DNA from: Rhodospirillum sp.
Lineage (GTDB): Bacteria; Pseudomonadota; Alphaproteobacteria; Rhodospirillales; Rhodospirillaceae
Assembly: GCA_021741145.1 (NCBI GenBank)
Contig: JAIOYK010000023.1
Location: 1-64,000, forward strand
Direction of reading: 5' to 3'
Length of the DNA stretch: 64,000 nt
The notes beneath the pieces were generated by a model. It was not told the DNA's origin and did not search any database. It worked only from the letters and a program-made list of their open reading frames with translations. The translations under genes and the position numbers were made by a program. Below, one piece after another: positions 37,504 through 46,614 of this stretch. Position 1 is the first letter of the stretch. Every line of letters starts with the position of its first letter.

Positions 37504-39873
37504 TCACGCCAACCGGCCGGTGATATCGACGGCGCGCATCAGGGCGGCGACATCGATCACGCCGTCCAACACCAGCCGCGCGCCGTTGGATACCATGGGG
37601 CGATAGCCCTGGCGCCCGGCCAGGGCGCGGATCTCGGAAATCGGGGCTCCATCGGCCAGAAGGGCATCCACGTCCGGCGTCACGGTCAACAGCTCCGTCA
37701 GGGGCACCCGGCCTCGATAGCCCGTTTGCCCACAGGCTTCGCAGCCCTGGCTCCGGTGGATGGTGGGACCCGTTTGGGGGTCGACTCCCAGGATGCGGCA
37801 TTCCACGGGAGACGCCTGATAAGCCTGACGGCATTTGACACAGAGCTTGCGCGCCAACCGTTGGGCCAGGATACCCATGAGCGCGCCGCTCAGAAGGCCT
37901 TGTCGCAGTCCCAGGTCGGCGAGGCGTGACAGGGCGGAAATGGCGTCATTGGCGTGGAGGGTTGAATAGACCTGGTGGCCGGTCATGGCGGCCCGCAGGG
38001 CCATGGCGGCCGTGTCCGGATCCCGGACCTCGCCAACCAGGATAACGTCCGGATCCTGGCGGAGCATGGCGCGGATGCCATCGGCGAACCCCATGCGCCC
38101 GCCGTCCCGCACCTGGGTCTGACGCAGCAGGGGCAAGTCATATTCCACCGGATCCTCGAGGGTCACGATATTCAGGTCCGGCCCGCTGATATGGTCCATC
38201 AGGGCGTAGAGGGTGGTGGTCTTGCCCGACCCCGTCGGCCCGACCACCAGCAGCATACCCTCCGGCCGCCGGATCATCAGGCGCAGGGTATCCATGACCC
38301 TCTGGTCGAGGCCCAGATGTTCCAACTTCAGCGGCGTGGCCGAGCGGTCGAGGATCCGCAGCACCAGATTTTCCCCATGCACCGTGGGCACGATGGAGGC
38401 CCGAAAGTCCACCTTGCGGTGGGATACGGCCATGGAGAAGCGCCCGTCCTGGGGATTGAGCCGATCGGCGATGTCCATTCCCGCGAGGATCTTCACCCGC
38501 TGACAGACCGCGGCCCAATATTGCTTGTGGAAAGTCAGGGACTGACGCAGGACACCATCCACCCGTTCGCGCACCCGCAGGAAGGCGCCGTCGGGTTCGA
38601 AGTGGATATCCGAGGCCCGGCGCTTCACCGCGTTGAGCAGAAGGGCATTGACCAGACGGACCACCGGGTGCGCCGCGGTGTCGCTGATCACGTCCGTATC
38701 CCCGCCGCGCTCTCCCAGGGCTTCCAGTTCCCGCAGGACCCCATCCAGGGACAGCTCATGTCCATAGGCGCCATCGATGGCAGTCTGGATCTCTCCCTCG
38801 CCCGAGGCCAGGGGTTCGACCCGGATGTCCTTGCGATAATGGCGCCGGACGGCGTCGATGGCCACCACGTCCATGGGATCGGCCATGGCCAGACGCAGCA
38901 GAGTTCCCCGCAGGCCCACGGGGAAGACCCGCAGGCGGCGGGCCTCCGCCTCGGGCAGGGGAGACAGGGCCGCGGGGTCGGGGACGGTCGCGGCCGGGTC
39001 GAAGCGGTCTCGTCCACTGTTATGGGCCATGACCTCGGCCAGGGCGCCATCGGTGATGAACCCAAGCTCCACGAGGACCGTGCCCATCATGGCGCCCGTG
39101 CCCTTCTGCTCGGTGATCGCCACCCGAAGCTGGTCCCGGGAAATCAGTCCCGCGTCCACCAACTGCTCTCCCAGGCGGTCCCTGGGAGCGGTGGGGGGAG
39201 CGGTGGGGGGAGCGGTGGAGGGAGGGGGTGGAGGAACGGGGGTGAGAGCGGGCGCGGGCTTCGGATTGGGCTCCGGTGGATGGGTTTGCGCCGTCTCGGG
39301 GGCGACCTTGGGAACGGGCGCGGTGGCGTGCGTGCGGTTCCCATCCCGCGTTTGGGCGGTCCGGTGGTGGTCGGCCAGGGCTTGCCCCAGGGTCGGCCCC
39401 GGGACCCGCCGTTGGGCCATGGCGGAGGTCCGCGGTTTGGGAGTGTCCCGGGGATCGGGAAAGCCCTCGTTTTCCCACCAGTTGTCTTGAAGGGTGAGGG
39501 GGACTTCCTTCCTCAGAACCGCGGCCAGTGTTCCGCGACGGGCGGGATCCTCCCTGGGAGGCATTCGCTCCGTGGCCCTCCCGTCGGGGACATCCGGGGT
39601 CGGGGGAGTCTGGTAGGGATCCCAATACTCTTCCCCATCGGCGAGGTCCCCATCACGGATTTCCAAGAACCCTCCCTCGTTTAAGCCCTCCTCCTGGCCT
39701 TCTTCCCGGCCTTCCGCCAAGCCGGCCTTGCCGTTCTCTTCGGGCCGGCCGTGCCCCCTTCGCCCGGGAGTGCGTCCTTCGCCGTCACCGCGGATATCGG
39801 CCATGCCGCTTTCATCCTTCCTGGTCGCGCCCACACGCCGGTGCAATCCGGTCGGGCCGAGTTTCAGGTCCAT
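37504..39873 (-). CDS. MshE/GspE-like pilus assembly ATPase with MshEN-type N-domain
   Basis: 789 residues, long for the family because of an extra 230-residue low-complexity charged and proline-rich N-terminus (repeats of PTAP). Residues about 232-285 have RLGEQLVDAGLISRDQL and MGTVLVELGFITDGAL, the two-part motif of MshEN domains that bind c-di-GMP. The ATPase core has Walker A VVGPTGSGKTTTLYALMDH (about 545), Asp box TLEDPVEYD, Walker B DPDVILVGEVRD, His box TGHQVYSTLHAN and the C-x2-C...C-x2-C zinc module (about 678-715). It drives pilin assembly. GGAGG precedes the ATG. Confidence 0.92.
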   Translation of the reverse strand: MDLKLGPTGLHRRVGATRKDESGMADIRGDGEGRTPGRRGHGRPEENGKAGLAEGREEGQEEGLNEGGFLEIRDGDLADGEEYWDPYQTPPTPDVPDGRATERMPPREDPARRGTLAAVLRKEVPLTLQDNWWENEGFPDPRDTPKPRTSAMAQRRVPGPTLGQALADHHRTAQTRDGNRTHATAPVPKVAPETAQTHPPEPNPKPAPALTPVPPPPPSTAPPTAPPTAPRDRLGEQLVDAGLISRDQLRVAITEQKGTGAMMGTVLVELGFITDGALAEVMAHNSGRDRFDPAATVPDPAALSPLPEAEARRLRVFPVGLRGTLLRLAMADPMDVVAIDAVRRHYRKDIRVEPLASGEGEIQTAIDGAYGHELSLDGVLRELEALGERGGDTDVISDTAAHPVVRLVNALLLNAVKRRASDIHFEPDGAFLRVRERVDGVLRQSLTFHKQYWAAVCQRVKILAGMDIADRLNPQDGRFSMAVSHRKVDFRASIVPTVHGENLVLRILDRSATPLKLEHLGLDQRVMDTLRLMIRRPEGMLLVVGPTGSGKTTTLYALMDHISGPDLNIVTLEDPVEYDLPLLRQTQVRDGGRMGFADGIRAMLRQDPDVILVGEVRDPDTAAMALRAAMTGHQVYSTLHANDAISALSRLADLGLRQGLLSGALMGILAQRLARKLCVKCRQAYQASPVECRILGVDPQTGPTIHRSQGCEACGQTGYRGRVPLTELLTVTPDVDALLADGAPISEIRALAGRQGYRPMVSNGARLVLDGVIDVAALMRAVDITGRLA

Positions 39874-40000
39874 GGGGAAGACCTCCGTAACAGGAGCGCG
39901 CCCGGGCCCGCTCTAATGCGACCCCCATGATTCCACCTTCCTGGCCCGGCGTCAGCCCCCGTTTCCCCAACACCTCTTATTCCCGCGATGAAGACAGGCC

Positions 40001-40747
40001 CTATTCCAGAAAGAAAACCGGGTTGCAGACCCCCGCGGCCCCGCTGGCGTAGGCGCCTCCCGCGGTCTTGCACCCATCGGGACTCCCCGTGGCGGTTCCG
40101 GAGAAATCACTCATGACAATATGGCCCGTGTCGGCGTTGCCGTCATCGTACCGGGTGTCGATTTCCCGGGCTTGGGATCCGGACAGGGCATTGCGGGTGG
40201 GGGCGCCGTTGACCGCATCTTGAAGACGCAGCCAGTGGCCCGTTCCCGCGGTGTCTCCGAACGTCCCGTGGATGATCACCAGATTCAAGCCCGGCAACTT
40301 GGCGGGCATCACGCTCTGGTCTTGACTCGATCCGTCGTCCAGCTTCACTCCGGTCAGGAAGTTGCCATAGGTCAGATGTTCCCAGGCCAGGGAGGATTCG
40401 GCGGAGTAGGTCGATGCCATGGTCAAGCCCGAGCTGCCGACGATTCCATCGCCGTCTCCATCGCGGATGGCCGGGTTGGACAGGAAAGTGGAGGCCGCGT
40501 CGAAATCGCCGGGCAGGGCGTTGTAGCGATCGCGAAAAATACTGAAGGCCGCGCGGGTGGATTCCCATTCGCCGATGGTCATTTTCAACCGGGTGCTGTC
40601 GATCAACTGTTGAGCCTTTAGCACGCCGCCGATGATCAGGCCGATCAGCACCAACACCATGGACATTTCAATGAGGGTGAATCCCGGGCGGGCACCGCCG
40701 GGCGGGGAAGGCGCCGCGTGGACGGAACGGGGGAGCGTCGCACTCAT
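40001..40747 (-). CDS. Type IV pilin-like major subunit
   Basis: 248 residues. A 22-residue leader ends ARPG; cleavage before FTLIEMSMVLVLIGLIIGG gives the canonical +1 Phe and +5 Glu. A globular domain follows with YNALPGDFDAASTFLSN and two C-terminal cysteines (DGCKTAGG, GVCNP), probably a disulfide loop. AAAGGG lies six bases before the ATG, which overlaps the preceding gene's stop. It is the only canonical pilin in the cluster and so probably the fibre subunit. The 127-base gap after it is the longest within this part of the operon. Confidence 0.9.
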   Translation of the reverse strand: MSATLPRSVHAAPSPPGGARPGFTLIEMSMVLVLIGLIIGGVLKAQQLIDSTRLKMTIGEWESTRAAFSIFRDRYNALPGDFDAASTFLSNPAIRDGDGDGIVGSSGLTMASTYSAESSLAWEHLTYGNFLTGVKLDDGSSQDQSVMPAKLPGLNLVIIHGTFGDTAGTGHWLRLQDAVNGAPTRNALSGSQAREIDTRYDDGNADTGHIVMSDFSGTATGSPDGCKTAGGAYASGAAGVCNPVFFLE

Positions 40748-41340
40748 GGCAATCCCTTTCCATTCGGATTGATCGAGGAAGACAACCCCGGAACCCATTG
40801 GGGGATTCGGTCCGGGGGGAGAGTGGCGAGGGGCCGTACCAGATCCCGGGCAAGCTCCGGATCACCCCCCCGATTCCCGGCCAGATAGACCGCGTGGACC
40901 CGCCAGGGCCAGCGGCGGAGCGGATCCCGGTCACTCATTCCGGCCAGGACCCGCGCCAGTTGGCGGGCCTCCGTCGGGAAGGCCGCGGGGGCGAATTCAA
41001 GGGCCAACAGGGCGGGAGCCAGTTCCGATTCGGGCCGGAGATGATCGATCAACCGCAGCCAGTCCACCACCCGCTCTAGGTCGAAGGCGCGCGGGGAGGG
41101 AGCTTCCCCCCGGGATTCCCCGGCGTTCTGCAAGGCCAGGGCAAGCAGCGTCCCCGCCGCGGCGGGATCGTCCAGGGAGACAACCCGCGCGGTGAGCGGA
41201 TCCGGCGCGGGTCCGAGCACCGGCGCGGTACCGACATCGCCTCCCAGGCTCCGTCCCAGGGCGAGCAGGAGACATCCGGCCAAACCCCAAGCCATCGTCC
41301 AACACTTCGTCCAAGTGATCGAAGGTGTCCCGTTTCTCAC
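40744..41340 (-). CDS. Unrecognised exported protein within the pilus operon
   Basis: 198 residues from a GTG at 41340 that overlaps the permease stop (GTGA); an ATG at 41295 gives 183 residues. The N-terminus has a hydrophobic signal or anchor (MAWGLAGCLLLALGRSLGG). The rest is predicted mostly helical (DLERVVDWLRLIDHLRPE, ELARDLVRPLATLP) with no family I recognise. The stop overlaps the pilin start. Its position between the ABC-2 permease and the pilin suggests a partner of the transporter or of pilin maturation, perhaps the third component as PilG is in Myxococcus; this is inference. Confidence 0.6.
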   Translation of the reverse strand: MRNGTPSITWTKCWTMAWGLAGCLLLALGRSLGGDVGTAPVLGPAPDPLTARVVSLDDPAAAGTLLALALQNAGESRGEAPSPRAFDLERVVDWLRLIDHLRPESELAPALLALEFAPAAFPTEARQLARVLAGMSDRDPLRRWPWRVHAVYLAGNRGGDPELARDLVRPLATLPPDRIPQWVPGLSSSINPNGKGLP

Positions 41341-42104
41341 GCCCGGACGCTCCGTCGCAGGTCCCAAGAGCCAAGCACCAGGGCCAGGACAATGGCCCCA
41401 CCCCCCTGGGCAAGGAGCCCAAGGGCCGCCCAGGGACCGGGAAGCGCGCTGGTGGATTCCGTGGCGGTCAACCAAGCCGACTGGCCAAACAGGTCCAGGC
41501 GGGGCACGACCAGGGCCAATCCCGTCAACAGAGGCTCCGACCAGGCCAACCCCGCCCCCTCGGCGCGGTGGTGGGCGATGGCCAGGAACAGGCCCGACAG
41601 CCGGGCGAAGGCGTAGAGGCACAGGGTGGCGGCCAGAGCCACGCCCCGGCGCAGGGTGATGCCGGAGAAGAGGGCCAGCGCGACGATCACCGCGCCCTCC
41701 ACGGCCAGACAGGTCGTCCAGGCCGCGAGGCCGGGACCGGATGCACCCAGCCAAAGGAGGAGGCCGCCGACCAGGACCGCCAGGGCGAGGGCCAGGGGAA
41801 GCCAGCCCAGCCAGAGCCCTGCCATGAGGGCCAGCGGCGAGAGGGGAAGGGTCGCCAAACGCTCCAGTTCCCGCCCCTGGCGCAGGCGGTCGAGATGGGT
41901 CGTGACCAGGGTCGCCAGTCCGCCGACCAGGGCGAGGCGCGCCCCGGACCCGGCCAGGATCAAGGCGCTGTCGTGTCCCTCTACCAGGGTCGTTTTCCCC
42001 AGGAAGGCGCCGATCAGGGCCGTGGCGAGCACCAACCCCGCCACCATCGGCGGCGCGGGATCCCGGCGCAGACAGGCCAGGGTATGGGCGGCGACGGCCC
42101 TCAC
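41337..42104 (-). CDS. ABC-2-like membrane permease within the pilus operon
   Basis: 255 residues with six to seven membrane helices (VAGLVLATALIGAFLG, LALVGGLATLVTTHL, LMAGLWLGWLPLALALAVL and others). The topology and the segment RLRQGRELERLATLPLSPLA resemble ABC-2 permeases. The GTG start overlaps the secretin stop (GTGA) and its stop overlaps the next gene. Together with the ATPase at 33096-33821 it would make a transporter. No permease-specific motif proves this, so ABC assignment is by topology and partner. Confidence 0.65.
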   Translation of the reverse strand: MRAVAAHTLACLRRDPAPPMVAGLVLATALIGAFLGKTTLVEGHDSALILAGSGARLALVGGLATLVTTHLDRLRQGRELERLATLPLSPLALMAGLWLGWLPLALALAVLVGGLLLWLGASGPGLAAWTTCLAVEGAVIVALALFSGITLRRGVALAATLCLYAFARLSGLFLAIAHHRAEGAGLAWSEPLLTGLALVVPRLDLFGQSAWLTATESTSALPGPWAALGLLAQGGGAIVLALVLGSWDLRRSVRA

Positions 42105-43954
42105 CGGACCTGCCCCATGGGAGGATTGGCCGCCGGGGATCCACCCGAGGCCGGGGAGCCCCCCGAGGAAGGACCCCCCGAGGCGGGATGAGCCAAGGGC
42201 GGACGAGACAGGGGGAATTCCCGGGGGTCTGGGGCATAGGTCCGGTAGAGCGCCCGGTCCTCCGCATGGGTATGCGCGCCACCGATGACGGTTGCCCGCA
42301 GCAGGACCACCAGTTCGATCACCTCCGTGGTCTTGATGTCCGTGCGGAAAGCCCGACCGAGGGCGGGGATGTCGAGCAGGCCCGGCAGACCTTCCTCGTC
42401 ATTGGCCACCCGCTCCTGCATCAGTCCGCCCATGACGACGACGGCGCCATTGTCGATGGTGACCACGGAGTCCAGCTCCCGGACCTCGACCACGGGAATC
42501 AGGGAGTCGACGGCGTCGCTTTGCAGGGCGACCGCCGGATCTGCCACCCGACTCGCCACTCGTGAAATGGTCGGCCGCAGCCCCAGGGTCACCCGTCCGC
42601 CGCCGGGCTCCACACTGGGCTGAACGGTCATCACCAGACCGATGGGAACGGTATTGATCTCGCTGGAATAGGTGGTCTGGGTGACTCCATCACTGGTCAC
42701 CGTATCCACGTCCACCACGAAATAGACCTCGTTCTCCGCCACCTTTAGCACGGCGGTCTGATTGTTCATCACCGTCAGGCGCGGACTGGAGAGGGTGCGC
42801 ACCGCGCCGAAGGTGTTGATGAACTCCACCAGGGCGCCCAATTCCATGGCGCCAAAGGTGGCCGTGCCCCCCAGGGCGAAGGTGGCGACCGTATCGGTCA
42901 AGGGCGCCGCGGTCACATCCGCGGCCCCGGGAATGTTCAGCAGAAACTCGCCGCCATCGGATAGGGCCATCCAGTCGATGCCACCCCGGTATTGGTCGTT
43001 CAGGGTGACTTCGATGATTTTCGCCTCGATCAGCACCTGGGTGCCCGTGGCCTCCCGCACCTGGTCCAGATAGGCGCTCACCTGGGCCTGTTGGGATTGG
43101 GTTCCAACGACGGTGATCAGACCGGCCTGCCGGTTGATGTGAAAACTCGCGGTTCGCGCTTCCGGCGGGGTCGAAGGCGGCATCGCGGCGAGTCCCACTG
43201 CGTCCGAGTCGGCCGACGGGCCTTCTTCCTGGAGGCCAACCGGGGAGACCGGCGCCGGGGAAACCACCCGGGCGCGTCCATCTTCTCCGGTTCCCAGGAT
43301 CTGGGATAAGCCGGCGCCCACTTCGGTCCACAGGTCGGCGGTGGATTTGGAACTGACGGAAGTGGACGAGGCATTGGTCCGCTCCATCTGTCCCGATGTT
43401 CCCTTGCCCACGCTGGTGAAGACATCGGTACTGGTGGACACGCTGCCCTCCGCCCCCCGCGCCATGTTCAGGGCGTCCAGGCGATAGACCGCCGGGCGGG
43501 GCAGATCGGGACCCACCCGCACGACGCCATCCTCCACCGTCACGCGCAGACCGGCCACGGCGCCCAGACGGCGGACAACCTGATCAAAAGGGCGATCCCG
43601 GGCGGAGAAGACCACCGCCCCCGTTACCCCCGGTTCCAGCTCCAGGTCGACCTCGGCGGACCGGCAGAGGGCAATCAAAAGCTCGGCCACCGGCGTGGGT
43701 TGGTCGGCGATCACGGTGACCCGACGGATGGTCTCCGGTACGGTAACCGGAGGCGGGACAGGGGCGAGGGGTTGGGGTATGGCGGGCTCAACCGGATGGA
43801 CCACGGGAGCGGCGCGTCGGGAGACAAGGGCTCGGTAGTCGGCCTTCTCGAGGTTCCCTGCCTCGTCGAAGGGGGCGCAGGCGCCCAGGGCGAGGATACC
43901 CAATGCCAGTCCCCCTCGAACCGCCTGTGCCAAGACGCGCGCCGTCACGATCAC
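42101..43954 (-). CDS. Outer-membrane secretin (MshL/PilQ/GspD family)
   Basis: 617 residues. Lipoprotein signal with LGILALGAC, so the protein is probably lipidated. N-terminal STN-like domain (TPVAELLIALCRSAEVDLEL, about 90-165), N1-type domain, Ser/Thr-rich loop, then the secretin core with QVLIEAKIIEVTLNDQYRGG, LSSPRLTVMNNQTAVLKV and IELVVLLRATVI. It forms the outer-membrane pore for the pilus. The GTG at 43954 has GAGGG six bases upstream. The short C-terminal tail is Gly/Ser/Pro-rich. It overlaps the permease gene. Confidence 0.9.
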   Translation of the reverse strand: MIVTARVLAQAVRGGLALGILALGACAPFDEAGNLEKADYRALVSRRAAPVVHPVEPAIPQPLAPVPPPVTVPETIRRVTVIADQPTPVAELLIALCRSAEVDLELEPGVTGAVVFSARDRPFDQVVRRLGAVAGLRVTVEDGVVRVGPDLPRPAVYRLDALNMARGAEGSVSTSTDVFTSVGKGTSGQMERTNASSTSVSSKSTADLWTEVGAGLSQILGTGEDGRARVVSPAPVSPVGLQEEGPSADSDAVGLAAMPPSTPPEARTASFHINRQAGLITVVGTQSQQAQVSAYLDQVREATGTQVLIEAKIIEVTLNDQYRGGIDWMALSDGGEFLLNIPGAADVTAAPLTDTVATFALGGTATFGAMELGALVEFINTFGAVRTLSSPRLTVMNNQTAVLKVAENEVYFVVDVDTVTSDGVTQTTYSSEINTVPIGLVMTVQPSVEPGGGRVTLGLRPTISRVASRVADPAVALQSDAVDSLIPVVEVRELDSVVTIDNGAVVVMGGLMQERVANDEEGLPGLLDIPALGRAFRTDIKTTEVIELVVLLRATVIGGAHTHAEDRALYRTYAPDPREFPLSRPPLAHPASGGPSSGGSPASGGSPAANPPMGQVR

Positions 43955-44058
43955 TGAAATCCCTCGACCAGGATGGCGGATAGCCAATATAGGTTAGATT
44001 GAGACCTCTTTCTTAACCTAGCCGAGCGGAAAAAACACGTAAAACGACATCACAAAAC

Positions 44059-44739
44059 TTAGAGTTTGGACAAACGAAGAACATCGCTAAAACCCGCGGC
44101 CGAGCCGGCCAGCAGGATGGCCAAGGCGAGGCCCGCCATCAGAGATGGCGCGAAGGGAAATCCCTGTTCCTCCTCTGATTTCCGCCGGGACAAACAGCGG
44201 GAGATCAGCCCCCAAAGCACGCCAAATCCGCCCGCGACGATCAGAAAGGGGGCGAGGGTGCCGAGGGAGAGGGCCATCCCCGCCGCCGCGATCACCCCGA
44301 CATCCCCCGTCCCCAAACCCTCGCGCGCCCTCAGGCGCCGGTACAGGTGGCGCAGCATGTCCGCGCCGAGGAAGGCGAGCGTTCCACCGGCCAGAGCCGC
44401 CCAGGGCGCACCCTCCAGGGTCCAGCGCCAGGACAGCAGGCAGAGGCCCAATCCCAGGCTGGCCATGTCATGGATGACCCGGTCTCGGATATCGACCAGG
44501 GCGATGGCCAACATGGGCAAGGCGGCGAGGATGGCCAGAGCCATTGGAGCGGCGCCATACAGGGTGGTGGGAAAGACGAGGGCGCAAGCCCATCCCCATA
44601 GTCCCCCCATCAGCGTCGTGACGGCGCGGCTCCCGTCCCGAAACGCGCCTCGAGGCGCTCCCGCGCGCAGGGATGCGGCCAGGGACGGGGCAATCGCGCC
44701 AGCGACTCCCCCACAGAGCCATGGCAGGAGACCACTCAA
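44059..44739 (-). CDS. Prepilin peptidase (A24 family)
   Basis: 226 residues with about six to seven membrane helices. The two active-site aspartates are in ALVDIRDRVIHDM and GLGTGDVGVIAAAG. The N-terminal cysteine-rich methylase part of PilD is reduced or absent. It should remove the leader of the pilin at 40001 and perhaps of the pseudopilin at 11372. The start appears to be TTG at 44739 (TTGA overlap with the MshM-like stop), since no ATG fits before the first helix. A 104-base gap with AT-rich bases separates it from the secretin. Confidence 0.82.
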   Translation of the reverse strand: MSGLLPWLCGGVAGAIAPSLAASLRAGAPRGAFRDGSRAVTTLMGGLWGWACALVFPTTLYGAAPMALAILAALPMLAIALVDIRDRVIHDMASLGLGLCLLSWRWTLEGAPWAALAGGTLAFLGADMLRHLYRRLRAREGLGTGDVGVIAAAGMALSLGTLAPFLIVAGGFGVLWGLISRCLSRRKSEEEQGFPFAPSLMAGLALAILLAGSAAGFSDVLRLSKL

Positions 44740-45782
44740 GACGACAGGGGCGCCGGACAGGGCGCCAGGGACCCGGCCAAAGGGTCCCGAAGGGCGGAGC
44801 CCCGCCAGGGAAACAGCAGGGCCAGGGCGGGCGAGCGTGCGAGACCCAAGACCCGCAGGGCCATGCGCGCATGGCCGGTTTCCACCTGGGGCGAACCGTC
44901 GGCCAGGGCCAAATCCAGGCACCGGGCCGCCAGGGTATCCAGGATTCCGGGCACCCCCAGGCTTTCCCGCAGCAGCAGGCGCTTGGCCGCGGGGGTGAAG
45001 GGCGAGGGCGGCCCTTGGTCGCCCGTGGCCTGGGGTAAGGCCTGCTCCAGCCGTTGGTTGAAATAGGTGGCCCCCTCCTCCCTGGTCAGGGGCTTGAGCG
45101 TTATCGCCGAGCCCAACCGCGCGCGCAGGGGCGGGCATTGGGTCACGGGGATCCGGATCTCTGGCCGCCCCAACAGAACCATGCGCAGGAGGCGCCCCCG
45201 TTTGGTTTCCAGGGAATCGAGGTGGAACAGATCCAGGGTCCCCCGCTCGGTCAGAGCCTCGGCGTCGTCCACCATCAGAATGACCCGCCGTCCCCCCAGC
45301 CCCATGGCCAGCAGGCGCGCTCTGATCACCCGCGTGCCCATGCCACCGCGTCGGTGCGGATCCAGGTCCAGGGCTCGGCAGACGGTGGCGAGCAGTCCAT
45401 CGGCGTCCAGGGTTCGGGCGGAAAGCCGGATGACGGTATCCCGCCGCCGCAGCACCGCGGCCACCCAGCGGGCGAGATAGGTCTTGCCCAATCCCGCCTC
45501 GCCCAGGACAAGGGTCGGACGAGGATCGCCGTGGATCCGCGCGATCAGCCGCCGGGCCGGGTCGCGGTCGGTGCCCGTGGAAAAGGCCAGATCCAGTCCG
45601 GGATCCACGGGGAAGGGATGGTGCCGCAGGGACCAATGGGCCAGCAGGGGATCCCGTGGGCGGATTCGGCCGGGATCGTTGATTTCGTCGAGGACGGCGG
45701 CGACCGGGGCGGTGCGGATCTCCGTGGTGAAGGGGGGGCTGGTGAACGATGGGGCGGTAAAGGTTTGGCGGGTGAAGGTCAT
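44736..45782 (-). CDS. ExeA/MshM-like AAA ATPase
   Basis: 348 residues. The start of the AAA module is HWSLRHHPFPVDPGLDLAF, matching the L-PF---PDP-FLF signature of ExeA/MshM. Walker A is GEAGLGKTYLARW and Walker B VILMVDDAEALTE, followed by a sensor region LLRMVLLGRPEIR. ExeA-type proteins help the secretin assemble through the peptidoglycan; this one lacks an obvious peptidoglycan-binding domain. It overlaps the TPR gene before it and the peptidase gene after it. Confidence 0.85.
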   Translation of the reverse strand: MTFTRQTFTAPSFTSPPFTTEIRTAPVAAVLDEINDPGRIRPRDPLLAHWSLRHHPFPVDPGLDLAFSTGTDRDPARRLIARIHGDPRPTLVLGEAGLGKTYLARWVAAVLRRRDTVIRLSARTLDADGLLATVCRALDLDPHRRGGMGTRVIRARLLAMGLGGRRVILMVDDAEALTERGTLDLFHLDSLETKRGRLLRMVLLGRPEIRIPVTQCPPLRARLGSAITLKPLTREEGATYFNQRLEQALPQATGDQGPPSPFTPAAKRLLLRESLGVPGILDTLAARCLDLALADGSPQVETGHARMALRVLGLARSPALALLFPWRGSALRDPLAGSLAPCPAPLSS

Positions 45783-46540
45783 GGGGTGTCCTCCTCCATT
45801 CGGACTTCCAGCCAGCGGGCGCGGCGGGACAGGGCCGCCAGATCCATGCCCGGCTGGGGGGTGCCACCGGCACGGACCAGGGCGATGGCGCGGCGATAGG
45901 CGGCGATGGCTTTTTCCACCTGTCCGGCCCGGTCCGCGGCGATGGCGAGGTTGTGCCAATGGGCCGGGACGGAGGGATCCAGGGTGGCGGTATGCTCCAG
46001 GGCGCCCAGGGCCGCCATGGGGCGGTTCTGAAGCAGGAGCAGGAGGCCGATGCGTTCGGTGATGGCGGGGTCGTCGGGGTGGTTCGCCGCGAGTTCTCCC
46101 AGGCGATCCAAGGCGGCCTCCGGTGTCAAGCGGCCCAGGGCATCGACCAGCCGGGCACGGATGTCTTGGTCTCCGGGGCGCAGGCGGACGGCCCGATCAT
46201 AGGCGGCCGCGGCCTCGCGGATGCGTCCCATGCCTTCGAGGGCCGCTCCGGCGCCCAGATGGGCCTCCACCCGGGTCGGGTCCAGGCCCAAGGCGTCCCG
46301 GTAGTCGACCAGGGCTTCCGCCAAGGCGCCCGCGCGCATGGCCCGGTAGCCCCGGTCCACCGCCTTGGTCGCGGCGGCCTCCAGGGAGGGGTCATCGTCC
46401 TCGTCCCGGTCCTTGGACAGGGAGGACGCGTCGTCCCCCCGCGCCCAACCGGGATCGGCGGCCGGGATCGCGCCCAGGACCAGGGAGAGGACCAGGACCA
46501 GAGCGATAGGCGCCAAAAAGAGGGACAACAAGCGGACCAT
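45779..46540 (-). CDS. TPR-repeat protein (MshN-like position)
   Basis: 253 residues with an N-terminal membrane helix or signal (LLSLFLAPIALVLVLSLVLG) and three to four tetratricopeptide repeats (GYRAMRAGALAEALVDYRDA, LGAGAALEGMGRIREAAAAY, LLLLLQNRPMAALGALEHTA, HNLAIAADRAGQVEKAIAAY). First gene of the MSHA-like operon; in MSHA loci the TPR protein MshN occupies this place. It probably scaffolds the complex in the periplasm. Start 46540 is the first ATG; a GTG at 46567 is possible. Confidence 0.78.
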   Translation of the reverse strand: MVRLLSLFLAPIALVLVLSLVLGAIPAADPGWARGDDASSLSKDRDEDDDPSLEAAATKAVDRGYRAMRAGALAEALVDYRDALGLDPTRVEAHLGAGAALEGMGRIREAAAAYDRAVRLRPGDQDIRARLVDALGRLTPEAALDRLGELAANHPDDPAITERIGLLLLLQNRPMAALGALEHTATLDPSVPAHWHNLAIAADRAGQVEKAIAAYRRAIALVRAGGTPQPGMDLAALSRRARWLEVRMEEDTP

Positions 46541-46614
46541 GGAGCACCGGCTGAAGGGAGGCGACACTCCCTCAGGGGTACTCCGTCCGGTTTAACGCTC
46601 CCTTACGATGGCGG

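Noticed and set aside
41341-42282. Upstream extension of the open frame of the 198-residue gene across the permease and secretin end
   Set aside because: It is the antisense/out-of-frame reading of clear genes; coupling at the GTGA marks the true start at 41340.
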